Source of the DNA: Planctomycetaceae bacterium
Lineage (GTDB): Bacteria > Planctomycetota > Planctomycetia > Pirellulales > Pirellulaceae
Assembly (NCBI GenBank): GCA_020638995.1
Contig: JACKHM010000001.1
Span: 186,001 to 250,000, forward strand
DNA length: 64,000 bases
Direction of reading: 5' to 3'
The position numbers were made by a program, and so were the translations under genes. The notes beneath the pieces were generated by a model. That model saw only the letters and a program-made list of their open reading frames with translations, ran no database searches and was not told the DNA's origin. Shown here piece after piece: positions 17,629 to 25,935 of the stretch; the stretch's first letter is position 1; every line of letters begins with the position of its first letter.

Positions 17629-18261
17629 TTACAGATCACCCAACTCTTCGCGCAACCGGCTGAGCACTCGGGATTTTGCGACGTACACCGCATTTACACT
17701 GACTCCCAACTCGCTCGCCACATCGGTGGGCGATCGTTCGTCCACGACAACTCGCCAAAACGAATCCCACGTCGCGGGCTTGAATTCAATGCGAATAAGC
17801 TCCAAGGCGCGTCTATACAACTCGCCGAAATCGTCTTGGCCGACTGTCTCGAGCGTTGCCTCGTCGCCGGACAACGAAGCCATCTGCAATTGGCCATCGG
17901 TGCCTCCGACCGGTTGTGTCGTTGCGCGTTGTCGGCGAATGAAGTCTCCCAGCTTGTTGCGAGTGATCGTCCACAGCCAACCGCGAAAGGTATCGCCGGG
18001 CGACTCGTGACGAAAGTCGCTAACCTTTTGAGCGACTGTCCGAAAGACTTCTTGCACAACATCATCCGCATCCGCCTGTTGCAATCCCGCTCGGCGACAC
18101 CAATGCAATACGACCGGCCCATACAGCACCGCCAAGCGATGCCAGGCATGGGCCTGCTTCAACTTCAACATCCGGATCAGACTTCGCGAGGTCGAACTCG
18201 AATCACCATCGCTGGTCTTTCCACCATGTACATTGCCAAGATCTTTCATAAAAATCGCCAC
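17629..18261 (-). CDS. RNA polymerase sigma factor, ECF subfamily, paired with the giant kinase
   Basis: This 210-residue protein has region 2 (LYGPVVLHWCRRAGL, ADDVVQEVFRTV, FRGWLWTITRNKLGDFIRR) and region 4 helix-turn-helix (VASELGVSVNAVYVAKSRVLSRLREEL). It is a paralogue of the sigma factor at 1583-2275. The stop at 17629 is 6 bp before the kinase start, so the two are clearly co-transcribed. This is the classic planctomycete sigma-kinase operon, in which the kinase is presumed to control the sigma factor. A second possible start (MKDLGN) lies four codons downstream. Confidence 0.92.
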   Translation of the reverse strand: MAIFMKDLGNVHGGKTSDGDSSSTSRSLIRMLKLKQAHAWHRLAVLYGPVVLHWCRRAGLQQADADDVVQEVFRTVAQKVSDFRHESPGDTFRGWLWTITRNKLGDFIRRQRATTQPVGGTDGQLQMASLSGDEATLETVGQDDFGELYRRALELIRIEFKPATWDSFWRVVVDERSPTDVASELGVSVNAVYVAKSRVLSRLREELGDL

Positions 18262-18723
18262 GACACGTCATTTGACGTAAACCTTCGGAGCCAAACAAGA
18301 TAGCCTAACCGTCGTGTCGCAGCGAGTGACCACAAGACCTGACCTGCTTCCAACCGAGGCCACTTCGAGAGAAGGACATCCAGCATGATTCCGACACTCG
18401 CAGTTCGGCCCTTTGCAAACCGTCCTGGATCTAGTCGCATTTCTGAGCTCTACACGCAAGATTCTCCCGCCCCCCGATAGGCCTCGTGCCTCGCCCTAAA
18501 CTGCGGAGGAGGCGCGCACCTCCGGCACTTGTTAAGTTACGTTAAGCGGCGTCGGTGAAAATGGCCTCTTACAGGTTAGGGACGTGCCAAAAGTACAGCG
18601 CGTAGGCACAACTCCCTTGCGAGTCAATTTAATACAGGCCGCCTCCCCGACCCGAAACGCGATTTTGGCGCGCAACCAGGATGATGCAACCGAGATTTCC
18701 TTGCGCGCTCATGACAAAAAGAA
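18262..18723. other. Intergenic region upstream of the sigma/kinase operon
   Basis: It holds the presumed promoter of the sigma gene. No gene is supported: the plus frame at 18584-18958 lacks a ribosome site and domain similarity. The hexamer GCGCGC occurs at 18668 and 18703, and again at 18730, 18800 and 18822 beyond this stretch. Confidence 0.3.
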
Positions 18724-18773
18724 TCCTGTGCGCGCAACGACCGCCAGCGAGTTGCGCCAGGAGTTGTCGTCAG
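18724..18773. repeat. Dispersed intergenic repeat, copy 3 (right part only)
   Basis: About 21 identical bases followed, after a diverged spacer of 13-14 bases, by 14 identical bases match 7016-7067. No left part was found here. The following 200 bp up to the sulfatase stop hold nothing recognisable. Confidence 0.65.
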
Positions 18774-18977
18774 TGGTCAGTTCGGTCGTGACGCTCTACG
18801 CGCGCAGGACGGGAGACCGATGCGCGCAAGGAATTCCGCGAAAACCGTCCGGTCTTTTCGACCGGGACTGCCAACTGCCCTGCGGAGTTGAGCAAATACG
18901 CAGAGGCACCGCAAGCGAAGTGTGTCGCTGGCCGGATGAAACGGCGGAAAACATATGAGTCGGTGCCTTAGGCACGA

Positions 18978-20510
18978 TCATGGTTCCTTCCTCAGGCTGT
19001 CGAACGATTTCTGAATCCGGCTGCTGAGTTCCGCAACCAGGGCTTGGTGTTCGTCGCGAGCGGCGACGTTGGTGTTTTCATCGTCGTCGTTCGCGTGGTC
19101 GTAGAGTTCCATCTCGACCAGTTCGTGAGTTGTGCGGTCTCGCCACTCAATGTACCGAAATCGATCCGTACGGACCGCGTAGCCCATGTGATTCCGTAGC
19201 TCGTGCAGCCGCGGGAACTGGCTGAAAGCGGCATCCTTAACTTGTGCCGACGCGTCGTCCAGCAGCGGCTTCAGGCTTATGCCTTCCAGCGACTCCGGGA
19301 TCGGCAGCCCAGCCAGATCGCATAGAGTCGGATAGACGTCGACCAGTTCCACCAGCGAGGACGATTGCTGACCGTTGGCGCTCACTCCGGGCGCGCGAAC
19401 CAGCAATGGCACTCGCGCATCGATCTCGTAATTGGTCTGCTTGCACCAGCCACGATGCTCGCCCAGCTTCCAACCGTGGTCGCTCCACAAGACGACAATC
19501 GTGTTCTGATTGAGGTCGAGCCGTTCAAGCTCGTCCTGTAGTCGACCAATCTGGGCGTCGATGAACGAAACGGCGGCAAAGTAACCGTGCTTGAGTTCGC
19601 GCTGTTGAATCTCCGTTAAGGCTTCATCGAACGGCGATGGCGCGTCGGCGTAGTCCATGTAGTCGCACAGTTCGTAGAATCCGCCGCGCGAGCGATTGCC
19701 GAACGCGACGGCCGGCGCGCCGCATGGCAGAAAACTGTTCGTGGCCAGCCGAATGTTGTTCCGGTCGTACATCTCCCAGTACTTCCGCGGCACAACAAAC
19801 GGCAAGTGCGGTCGAACAAAACCGGCGGCGAGAAAGAACGGCTGGTCACCCTGCGCCAGATCGCGAAGCGCTCGGATCGCCTGGTCAGTGATCGCGCCGT
19901 CAATATGCTGGCTGTCGTCCAGGTCAACGACTTCGGTGGCAACTGCCCGAATGCGGTTGATGGCAGCGTCATTCTTACCGTCGGCTTTCATCTGTTGGCG
20001 GAATTCAGCGAGGCGTCGCTTTGCATCTTCGGACCACAGCTGTGCCTGTTCCGGCCAGTGGTGCGGTTCGTCCCACGACACGTGATCGGGAAACGGGTTG
20101 TGGAATATTTTGCCAAAGCCGAGTGCCCGGTAGCCGTGCTTGCGGAAGTGTTGCGGAATGGTCACAGCGTCGGGGATCGTCGAGCGGAAGTCGGTGACAA
20201 GGTCCCAGACGCGAGTCGAATCGGGACGCAACCCTGTCATGATGCTCGCTCGCGACGGGTTGCACACCGCCTGCTGACAATAAGCTCGTGAAAACGTCAC
20301 TGCCCCTGCCGCTATACGATCAATGTTCGGCGACTTGATTGTCTCGACGCCGTAGCAGCCGAGTTCACAGCGCAGGTCGTCCACGGCAATGAACAGGACA
20401 TTCGGCCTTCGCGGTGTGTCCGCGTTCGCTGCTGAGGCGATCTCATGCGGAGCCGGCATGGCGCCCAAGAACAGACAGGCGACTAAAAAAAGATATCTGC
20501 TCGAAATCAT
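18978..20510 (-). CDS. Secreted sulfatase, iduronate-2-sulfatase type
   Basis: From the ATG at 20510 (510 residues) there is a signal peptide (YLFLVACLFLGAMPAP), then the alkaline-phosphatase-like sulfatase fold. PNVLFIAVDDLR carries the metal-binding Asp pair (44-45). CNPSRAS (Cys83) is the C-x-P-S-R active-site motif whose Cys is oxidised to formylglycine by a sulfatase-maturing enzyme. Further on are GKIFHN and WSDHGWKLGEH, a metal/substrate-binding signature typical of the iduronate-2-sulfatase subgroup. It would remove sulfate from algal or host polysaccharides in the periplasm or outside the cell. The open frame extends to 20531, but 20510 gives a proper signal peptide. There is no partner sulfatase-maturing enzyme in the window. 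Confidence 0.93.
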   Translation of the reverse strand: MISSRYLFLVACLFLGAMPAPHEIASAANADTPRRPNVLFIAVDDLRCELGCYGVETIKSPNIDRIAAGAVTFSRAYCQQAVCNPSRASIMTGLRPDSTRVWDLVTDFRSTIPDAVTIPQHFRKHGYRALGFGKIFHNPFPDHVSWDEPHHWPEQAQLWSEDAKRRLAEFRQQMKADGKNDAAINRIRAVATEVVDLDDSQHIDGAITDQAIRALRDLAQGDQPFFLAAGFVRPHLPFVVPRKYWEMYDRNNIRLATNSFLPCGAPAVAFGNRSRGGFYELCDYMDYADAPSPFDEALTEIQQRELKHGYFAAVSFIDAQIGRLQDELERLDLNQNTIVVLWSDHGWKLGEHRGWCKQTNYEIDARVPLLVRAPGVSANGQQSSSLVELVDVYPTLCDLAGLPIPESLEGISLKPLLDDASAQVKDAAFSQFPRLHELRNHMGYAVRTDRFRYIEWRDRTTHELVEMELYDHANDDDENTNVAARDEHQALVAELSSRIQKSFDSLRKEP

Positions 20511-20531
20511 AGCTGCATGGCCTCGTTCCAT

Positions 20532-20881
20532 TCGCGGGTCATCGACTCAAACGACCTTTCTTGATTCCCCACTGATGATTAATTCGCGCTAGGCCATTCG
20601 CTCCACCAGCGTTTGAATTGTCGCCACGGGCTGTGGAGAAACTTGGTGCTGTTTCTCGTAGCATTATGGAGTTTTCGGCGCGAGTTCTCAACACTCAGCC
20701 CCATCAGGTTGCGGCGTGGTTCCCACTCCACGCGGGCTGGCGACAGGGCAAGAATTTGACCACTTTGCAGCGCGCAGTCGAATCCGCACCTCGGCTCTTT
20801 CGCTTCGAGACTTCGGTCATCGCGACAGAGCCCAGTTCCGCAGGTCAGGTTTGAACCTTCGTCGGGCGCGACCCTGCTGTC
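20532..20881. other. Intergenic stretch between sulfatase and IS remnant
   Basis: No recognised gene. A minus frame (21019-20579) and a plus frame (20618-20854) cross it, but neither has a ribosome site or known domain. It may be older mobile-element debris. Confidence 0.3.
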
Positions 20882-21796
20882 TGTCACGACATTCTGACAT
20901 TTTCTGTCCGAGTTCTCGACAGCCGGCGAGTCTGAATGGCAATACTCGCCGTGGTTGACAGAATCTGGCAGAATCGAGGCATTTCCACAGCCACTCGCAC
21001 TCAACGCCGCTACGACCATCGCCTGAAGGAACTCGTCCGAGCGACTGGAAACACCGAAATTGCCCTTGAAAGTGGAGTCCCCAGATCCACAGCCTATGAC
21101 GATCCCACGCAGAGGTCGTTTCCATCGATGTCCATAACGCTGATGTGCATGAGCTCCAGCGGGAAATCATTCAGCTTCGGCGCCGAAACGCCAGGCTCGT
21201 CGCCCTGCTGCGACTGATCATGACCGTCGTGAAGGTCACTGGCTTCTCGCTGGAAAGGGTGAGAATCCCAGAAGAACAAGACAAGCGCCGCGTGCTCCGG
21301 GCCATCGATCAGGCACATGGGCAGTTTCCTCTGCGTACTGTTCTCCGGGTCATCGGCCTGACGCATGGTCGCTATCACGCATGGTCAAAAGAGCAATGTG
21401 GTCTCGTCGATTTGGAATCCTGTGCGAAGACATGGCCTCAGCAACTGACGCCAGCTGAGGTCAGCACGATCACGTTCCGAAGAAACTGGAAGCCGCTCGC
21501 TTGGCTGCTCGACAGACACGTCTCAAGGCAAACAGAGCAATGCGCTGTCAGACGTGTGAGCAGTTGGTGGCGATCAGTAGTTGAACCGCCGTTGAATGGG
21601 ACTTGTGAGTGGCTTCCGGATCGAATCCAAATGCGGCATGCGAGATGCTCAAAACGCGACAGCACAGAGCACGGCTAGTCCGACAGTAGTCGTCGATGCC
21701 GATCCTGTGCTTTCTCACCGAGCGCCTCGCCCACAGCGACACCAGCACCGATCTTTGTCCGAGAACTCGGACAGAATCATTCAGAATGTCGTGACA
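20882..21796 (+). mobile_element. Degenerate insertion sequence with imperfect terminal inverted repeats
   Basis: The left end (from 20882, tgtcacgacattctga...) and the complement of the right end (from 21796) match over about 35-40 bp with a few differences, so the boundaries are defined at about 915 bp. Inside is a frameshifted, internally deleted transposase gene. No target duplication is recognisable, as expected for an old insertion. Confidence 0.75.
20936..21680 (+). pseudogene. Helix-turn-helix/integrase-type transposase, frameshifted and truncated
   Basis: The first frame gives RRYDHRLKELVRATGNTEIA and GVPRSTAYD, an N-terminal HTH typical of a transposase family common in planctomycetes. 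Near 21100 the reading shifts by one frame and continues VVSIDVHNADVHELQREII, then LRRRNARLVALLRLIM, FSLERVRIPEEQ, PLRTVLRVIGLTHGRYHAW and LTPAEVSTI. After about 21465 it degenerates and the whole catalytic DDE part is missing. Intact relatives continue about 200 residues with the integrase core, so this copy is dead. Confidence 0.75.
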
Positions 21797-21967
21797 AATA
21801 GCACCGCAAATCATGAAAAGTCGGAGTGGGAATCGATATCTACCGTTCCCGCTGAGTTTAGAAATCGTCAGCGTTCGTTGCCATCATTGTGGCTTGCGAT
21901 GTACAGCCCGCGGTTCACTGCTTGGAGGTAGAGTGCGAGAAAAGTAGATGCGAAACGCGTCAGCGGC

Positions 21968-22963
21968 CTAATCTCCCCGCCAGACGCAGCCAGCCCACGA
22001 CCATCCGACTCCAAAACCCACTAACAGATTTGGCAACTCGGAATTCAACCTTCCGGCTGAGCGCATTTCGTGTATGACGATCGGAATCGTCGACGAGACC
22101 GTGTTGCCATAATTCTTTAGGACGATCGGCATGCGATCTTCGGATAGCTCTAATCTTTGCTGGAGTTGTTCCAACATTTTGTAGGTGGCTTGATGAAACA
22201 GGTAGAGACCAATGTCAGATTTCTTCAGTTGAGCCGAACTGAGGATGTTGTCGACTAATTTTGGTATTGCACCGACCGTAAAGTTAATGAGACTTGGTCC
22301 ATCCATATACAGGTCGCTCGGCCAGCGTTGGCGGTGACGTGGTCGATGAGCATGCTTCTGCGAGCGCGCGCCACCTTTCGTGACGAGCAACGTGTCAGCA
22401 CCAGTGCCGTCCGTGCCGAATTGAAACGCTGACAAGGACGGTTTATCACTGGCATCAAGAAGTGTCGCCGCCGCCCCATCACCAAATATTGTTCGGAGGC
22501 TGCGATCTGTCGGGTGAATGTACTTTGAGTACGTTTCCGCCGTTATAAGGAGCACTCGCTTGGCAGCTCCACTTCGAATCAATCCGTCGGCGAGAGACAA
22601 ACCATAAACAAAACCAGAGCAGCCAAGATTGAAGTCGATCGCTCCCGCTGACGTCGGCAACCCCAACCGTTCTTGCATCAAGCAAGCGGTCGTCGGCAGA
22701 GGGTAGTCTGGAGTCTGCGTGCAAAACAAAAGAAAGTCGATATTCTGCGGGTCGACATCGTGCTCCTCGAACAGTTTTTGAGCAGCAGCGACGCCGAGAT
22801 CGGACGCACATTCATCCTCCCCAGCAATGTGTCGTTGGGCGATTCCCGTCTTGGAGTAGATCAAATCCAAGTCCCAGTTGGGAAACTCGGCGCGTAGCTG
22901 ATCATTCGTTTCTACCTTCTCGGGTAGGTAGATGGAAATCGGTCCGATCGCAGCGTATTTCAC
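21968..22963 (-). CDS. fabH: 3-oxoacyl-ACP synthase III (FabH-like)
   Basis: This 331-residue thiolase-fold enzyme has the complete FabH triad: Cys115 (FNLGCSGFVYG), His257 (LFHQATYKM) and Asn287 (NYGNTVSST). It also has the C-terminal GFGVGWSWAG loop. FabH enzymes condense acyl-CoA with malonyl-ACP. Stand-alone FabH-like proteins also serve specialised pathways, and N-acyl modification of sugars or secondary lipids is possible. The start is GTG 22963 with a weak ribosome site, preceded by a good promoter at 23062-23090. It diverges from the exopolysaccharide operon and has no other fatty-acid genes nearby, so I cannot tell housekeeping from specialised use. Confidence 0.85.
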   Translation of the reverse strand: MKYAAIGPISIYLPEKVETNDQLRAEFPNWDLDLIYSKTGIAQRHIAGEDECASDLGVAAAQKLFEEHDVDPQNIDFLLFCTQTPDYPLPTTACLMQERLGLPTSAGAIDFNLGCSGFVYGLSLADGLIRSGAAKRVLLITAETYSKYIHPTDRSLRTIFGDGAAATLLDASDKPSLSAFQFGTDGTGADTLLVTKGGARSQKHAHRPRHRQRWPSDLYMDGPSLINFTVGAIPKLVDNILSSAQLKKSDIGLYLFHQATYKMLEQLQQRLELSEDRMPIVLKNYGNTVSSTIPIVIHEMRSAGRLNSELPNLLVGFGVGWSWAGCVWRGD

Positions 22964-23061
22964 GAGAGCAGAGTCTCAGCAGTGGTCGAGGGTCAAAAAT
23001 CATGCACTGATGCCGGTCGTTCGCCACGATCTGTTTGGGGCCAGTTCAGCGACGAATGCTC

Positions 23062-23090
23062 ACAATACAGAGGCAGTCTAAACCGGTCAA
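23062..23090 (-). promoter_or_regulatory. Predicted sigma70-type promoter for the FabH-like gene
   Basis: Minus strand: TTGACC (23090-23085), 17-bp spacer, TATTGT (23067-23062). The predicted transcript starts about 90 nt before the GTG at 22963. Confidence 0.5.
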
Positions 23091-23167
23091 TTGCAAGTTG
23101 CTAGCGATATTTCAGCCCTGTGGAAAAAGAGGCAAAAGATAGACCTATCTGGCGTTCGCGATTTGTA

Positions 23168-23195
23168 TTGACGCTACATCGCAACTCACTATACT
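23168..23195 (+). promoter_or_regulatory. Predicted sigma70-type promoter for the exopolysaccharide export operon
   Basis: TTGACG (23168-23173), 16-bp spacer, TATACT (23190-23195). This is the best promoter match I found in the window. It points toward the CpsB gene and would give a leader of about 150 nt before the GTG at 23354. It lies about 80 bp from the divergent promoter at 23062-23090. Confidence 0.55.
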
Positions 23196-23353
23196 CCGCC
23201 ACTCGATGGTTTGGCTTCTCGATTAATACGCGCGATCTGCGCTTACTCAATTCTCATCATCACCTCGTACTTCAACTCGCTTGGTCACTCCACCCCCCCT
23301 TGGATGATCGGCCCACGTTGAGGAAACGCCTGGACAATCTAAAGAGGCACATC

Positions 23354-24154
23354 GTGGAAGAACGCGAGACGTTTGTAGACATTCATTGTCATTTGGTGCC
23401 TGGAATCGACGATGGTGCAAAGTCGTGGCAGGAGTCTCTCGCGATGGCACGCATGGCAGTTGCGGATGGCATCTCGACGATCGTCGTCACGCCACACCAA
23501 CTCGGCGGTTACGCACACAACTCCGGCGACTTGGTGCGCCATCGCACTATTGAACTTCAGCAAGAACTCGACGCACACAATGTTCCCTTAAAGGTATTAC
23601 CTGGGGCAGACGTGCGTATCGATAACGGCATGATCGAAGGTTTGAAGAATGGTAGCGTGCTGACGCTTGGCGACCATCGTCGCCATGTGCTGCTCGAACT
23701 GCCACACGAAATGTACTTCCCGCTCGAACCGGTTCTCGATGATCTTGCGCGCATCGGAATTGTGGGCATACTGTCGCATCCAGAGAGAAATCAGGGGCTA
23801 TTGAAGCAAGCCTCGATCGTCGAAAAACTCGTCGACTACGGCTGCTTAATGCAAGTCACTGCTGGAAGCTTAACAGGCACATTCGGGCCAAGCAGCCAAG
23901 AAATGGCAGAATGGATGCTGAACGAGGGCTTGGTTCACTTTCTTTCCACAGACGCCCATGGGCCGCGATCCCGGCGACCGCTCCTTGGCCGAGCGTTCGA
24001 ACATGCGGCGAGAATGGTCGGAGAGCAAGTCGCAATCGACTTATGTTGCCGAAATCCCGCCGCGATCGCAGCTGGCGAAGAAGTGGAAGCGATCCGCCGA
24101 AAACCTCAACGCGGTGTGCTAGCAAGTTGGTTCGGATGGCGAAAGGCGGGTTAA
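23354..24154 (+). CDS. Tyrosine-protein phosphatase, CpsB/CapC family (PHP fold)
   Basis: The start is GTG 23354, with AAAGAGG seven bases upstream, giving 266 residues. The open frame extends further up to 23120, but that part is not family-like. Metal-binding motifs: DIHCHLVPGIDDGA (His11, His13), TPHQ, a conserved Glu in LLELP, SHPERN and STDAHG. CpsB proteins are Mn-dependent PHP-fold phosphatases that dephosphorylate the tyrosine tail of the CpsD/Wzc kinase, and the probable partner is encoded at 29175-31520. It is the first gene of the plus-strand exopolysaccharide unit. The next gene starts 1 bp after its stop, so translation is probably coupled. Confidence 0.88.
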   Translation: MEERETFVDIHCHLVPGIDDGAKSWQESLAMARMAVADGISTIVVTPHQLGGYAHNSGDLVRHRTIELQQELDAHNVPLKVLPGADVRIDNGMIEGLKNGSVLTLGDHRRHVLLELPHEMYFPLEPVLDDLARIGIVGILSHPERNQGLLKQASIVEKLVDYGCLMQVTAGSLTGTFGPSSQEMAEWMLNEGLVHFLSTDAHGPRSRRPLLGRAFEHAARMVGEQVAIDLCCRNPAAIAAGEEVEAIRRKPQRGVLASWFGWRKAG

Positions 24155-24155
24155 G

Positions 24156-24950
24156 TTGCGGCGATCACGACTGTATTTGCTGACGCAATCGATCCTCGTA
24201 GCGTGGCTGCTGTTAAGTCCCGGCACGGCGACCCTGTCTGCGCAGGCGCGGTGGCCGGATGAACGGACGACAGGCGTTTTTCATTGCCACGCGGACTTCA
24301 AACTAGATCGATTCGATCCGCTGTGGCGTCAGATGGCGACACTACAGCAAGATCTCACGAAAGACTTGCGTATCGCCCCTGCGAGCGAGCCGATTCACCT
24401 GTTTCTGTTCGAGCGGAAGAGCACCTATGAAGATTATCTGGCGTTGCACTTCCCCGGCGTGCCCTACCGGCGAGCACTGTTTATCAAAGAACGCGGTCCC
24501 GGAATGGTATTCGCTTACTTAAGTACTGACTTCGAAACGGACGTTAGACACGAGAGCACACACGCCCTGCTGCATGCAACATTGCCATTGGTACCACTAT
24601 GGCTGGACGAAGGACTCGCGGAATACTTCGAGGAACCCGCTTCTGAACGAGCGGACAACAGCCCACACCTATCCAAGGTGACCTGGGCAGCGCGCTTTGG
24701 ACAAACCCCCGATCTCGCCGAGTTGGAACAAATCGGCAGCCTTGCAAGCATGGGGGCGACGCAGTATCGACATGCCTGGGCATGGGTTCACTTTATGTTG
24801 CATGGACCAGCCGAGGCACACGACGAATTGGTTTCGTTCTTGTCCGCAATTCAGTCGTACTCCCCACCGGGAGTCTTGAGTGACCGCCTTCGCCAAAGAA
24901 TACCTGACTTGGACGAACGATTTCGTGAACACTTTCGAACTTGGAAATAG
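24156..24950 (+). CDS. Secreted gluzincin-like peptidase (HExxH) in the polysaccharide locus
   Basis: TTG start at 24156, one base after the CpsB stop; 264 residues. A signal peptide (LLTQSILVAWLLLSPGTATLSAQ) is followed by a domain with HESTH (His132, Glu133, His136) and WLDEGLAEYFE 15 residues later, whose Glu152 is the usual third zinc ligand. This is the HExxH...E arrangement of MA-clan (gluzincin) peptidases, close to the DUF1570/peptidase-MA-like group. The substrate is unknown. Position between the phosphatase and the four TAPPAA proteins makes processing of those exported proteins a reasonable hypothesis, but it is inference only. Confidence 0.75.
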   Translation: MRRSRLYLLTQSILVAWLLLSPGTATLSAQARWPDERTTGVFHCHADFKLDRFDPLWRQMATLQQDLTKDLRIAPASEPIHLFLFERKSTYEDYLALHFPGVPYRRALFIKERGPGMVFAYLSTDFETDVRHESTHALLHATLPLVPLWLDEGLAEYFEEPASERADNSPHLSKVTWAARFGQTPDLAELEQIGSLASMGATQYRHAWAWVHFMLHGPAEAHDELVSFLSAIQSYSPPGVLSDRLRQRIPDLDERFREHFRTWK

Positions 24951-24983
24951 AAGAAACCTAACACTATTGGGAGTACCGAAGCC

Positions 24984-25496
24984 ATGAAACTTTTTAGCCA
25001 ATTGCAGCGATTGATGATCGTCGGAGCGACACTGGGCCTATTGATCCCTCAACCTGCGTTTTCCGGTGATCCGAGCAGTTCTGGACCAATTCGCGACGTT
25101 GCGTTGCAGCAAGGAGGAGTGTTGCGAGGTGAAGTCCGATCTCCTCAAGGCCGCGTGTCGGCAGGCAAAACGGTCTCGATTATCGCCGACGGCCAACTCG
25201 TCGCAAAGTCTTTAACTGAAACCGACGGCAGGTTCACGGTTAGCGGGCTGCAGCCTGGTGTCTACGCCGTTGTCGTAGGCAGCGCCCCGAACGTAATTCG
25301 CGTTTGGGCAGAAGGCACCGCGCCGCCGGCTGCAACGTCGGACCTGTTGCTGGTGGAACAACAGTCGCAAGTCGTCCGCGGCGCACATGGGGGACATTTG
25401 CCTCAATGGGATCACCCGATATTAGTAAGCGGGCTCTTAATTACGGCTGGGGTAATTGGCGGAATTATCGGATACAACTTGCGAGACGCTAGCTAG
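24984..25496 (+). CDS. Exported TAPPAA-family protein 1 (carboxypeptidase-regulatory-like fold, C-terminal TM)
   Basis: This 170-residue protein has a signal peptide (MIVGATLGLLIPQPAFS), then IRDVALQQGGVLRGEV. A small beta-sandwich of the carboxypeptidase regulatory type follows (AGKTVSIIADGQLV, TETDGRFTVSGLQPGVYAVVV), then VIRVWAEGTAPPAA, LLLVE, VVRGAHGG, one hydrophobic helix and the C-terminus LRDAS. The first of four tandem paralogues (the others start at 25936, 26679 and 27408), it has GGGAG-like GGGAGT upstream of ATG 24984. The signal peptide plus C-terminal helix suggests a protein facing the periplasm and anchored in the inner membrane. No catalytic residues are visible. The function is unknown, but the position just before wza/wzc points to polysaccharide export. 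Confidence 0.8.
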   Translation: MKLFSQLQRLMIVGATLGLLIPQPAFSGDPSSSGPIRDVALQQGGVLRGEVRSPQGRVSAGKTVSIIADGQLVAKSLTETDGRFTVSGLQPGVYAVVVGSAPNVIRVWAEGTAPPAATSDLLLVEQQSQVVRGAHGGHLPQWDHPILVSGLLITAGVIGGIIGYNLRDAS

Positions 25497-25935
25497 TGAT
25501 TTGCCGCAAGCAGAAGTTAGGGTCGCGCTGGCAGTGCCAGTATTTTCCAGGTTGAATCGCGGGGCGCGTTTGCACTGACACGGCCAGCGACACACAACTC
25601 GACAATTGAGCTGTAGTAAAGCACGGTATTCTTTCGGCTCGAAAGTAGAATGTGCCAAAACGACGCAGTAGCCTCGATACCGATCGAGGCTACTCTCGTT
25701 TCTTGCCGGAACCAAACTCGATGCGTCGACGTCCCACGCACGTTGAAGTCAAACGCCAGGAGTGATCGAAAACGCCCACTTGACTTTGCGTGTTGGGCCG
25801 ATTTTAGCAACTGAAATTGTTTAGCTGAAACTCCGGCGCACGAGGAGACGATCCTGACTTTATAAGTTGGTAGATGATGTGTCCAAGTCGCCAGCACAAT
25901 CAATCCAAACAAATAAGCATTCAGGGTCCAGTCAA
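25497..25935. other. Gap between TAPPAA genes 1 and 2 with a strong hairpin
   Basis: A perfect 12-bp stem with a 4-nt loop at 25667-25694 is the only clear structure. No gene was supported on either strand. The ATG of gene 2 has AGGGTCC upstream. Confidence 0.5.
25667..25694 (+). terminator. Hairpin, possible terminator or processing site between paralogues 1 and 2
   Basis: AGTAGCCTCGAT (25667-25678), loop ACCG, perfect complement 25683-25694, then CTCGTTTCTT. The stem is strong but the T-run is poor, so it may be an mRNA-stability or processing element instead of a full terminator. Confidence 0.45.

Noticed and set aside
18584..18958. 124-codon plus-strand frame as a gene
   Set aside because: No ribosome site and no domain; it spans the dispersed repeat.
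20579..21019. Lipoprotein-like minus-strand frame of 146 codons
   Set aside because: It overlaps the left end and transposase remnant of the degenerate IS, which explains the DNA better.
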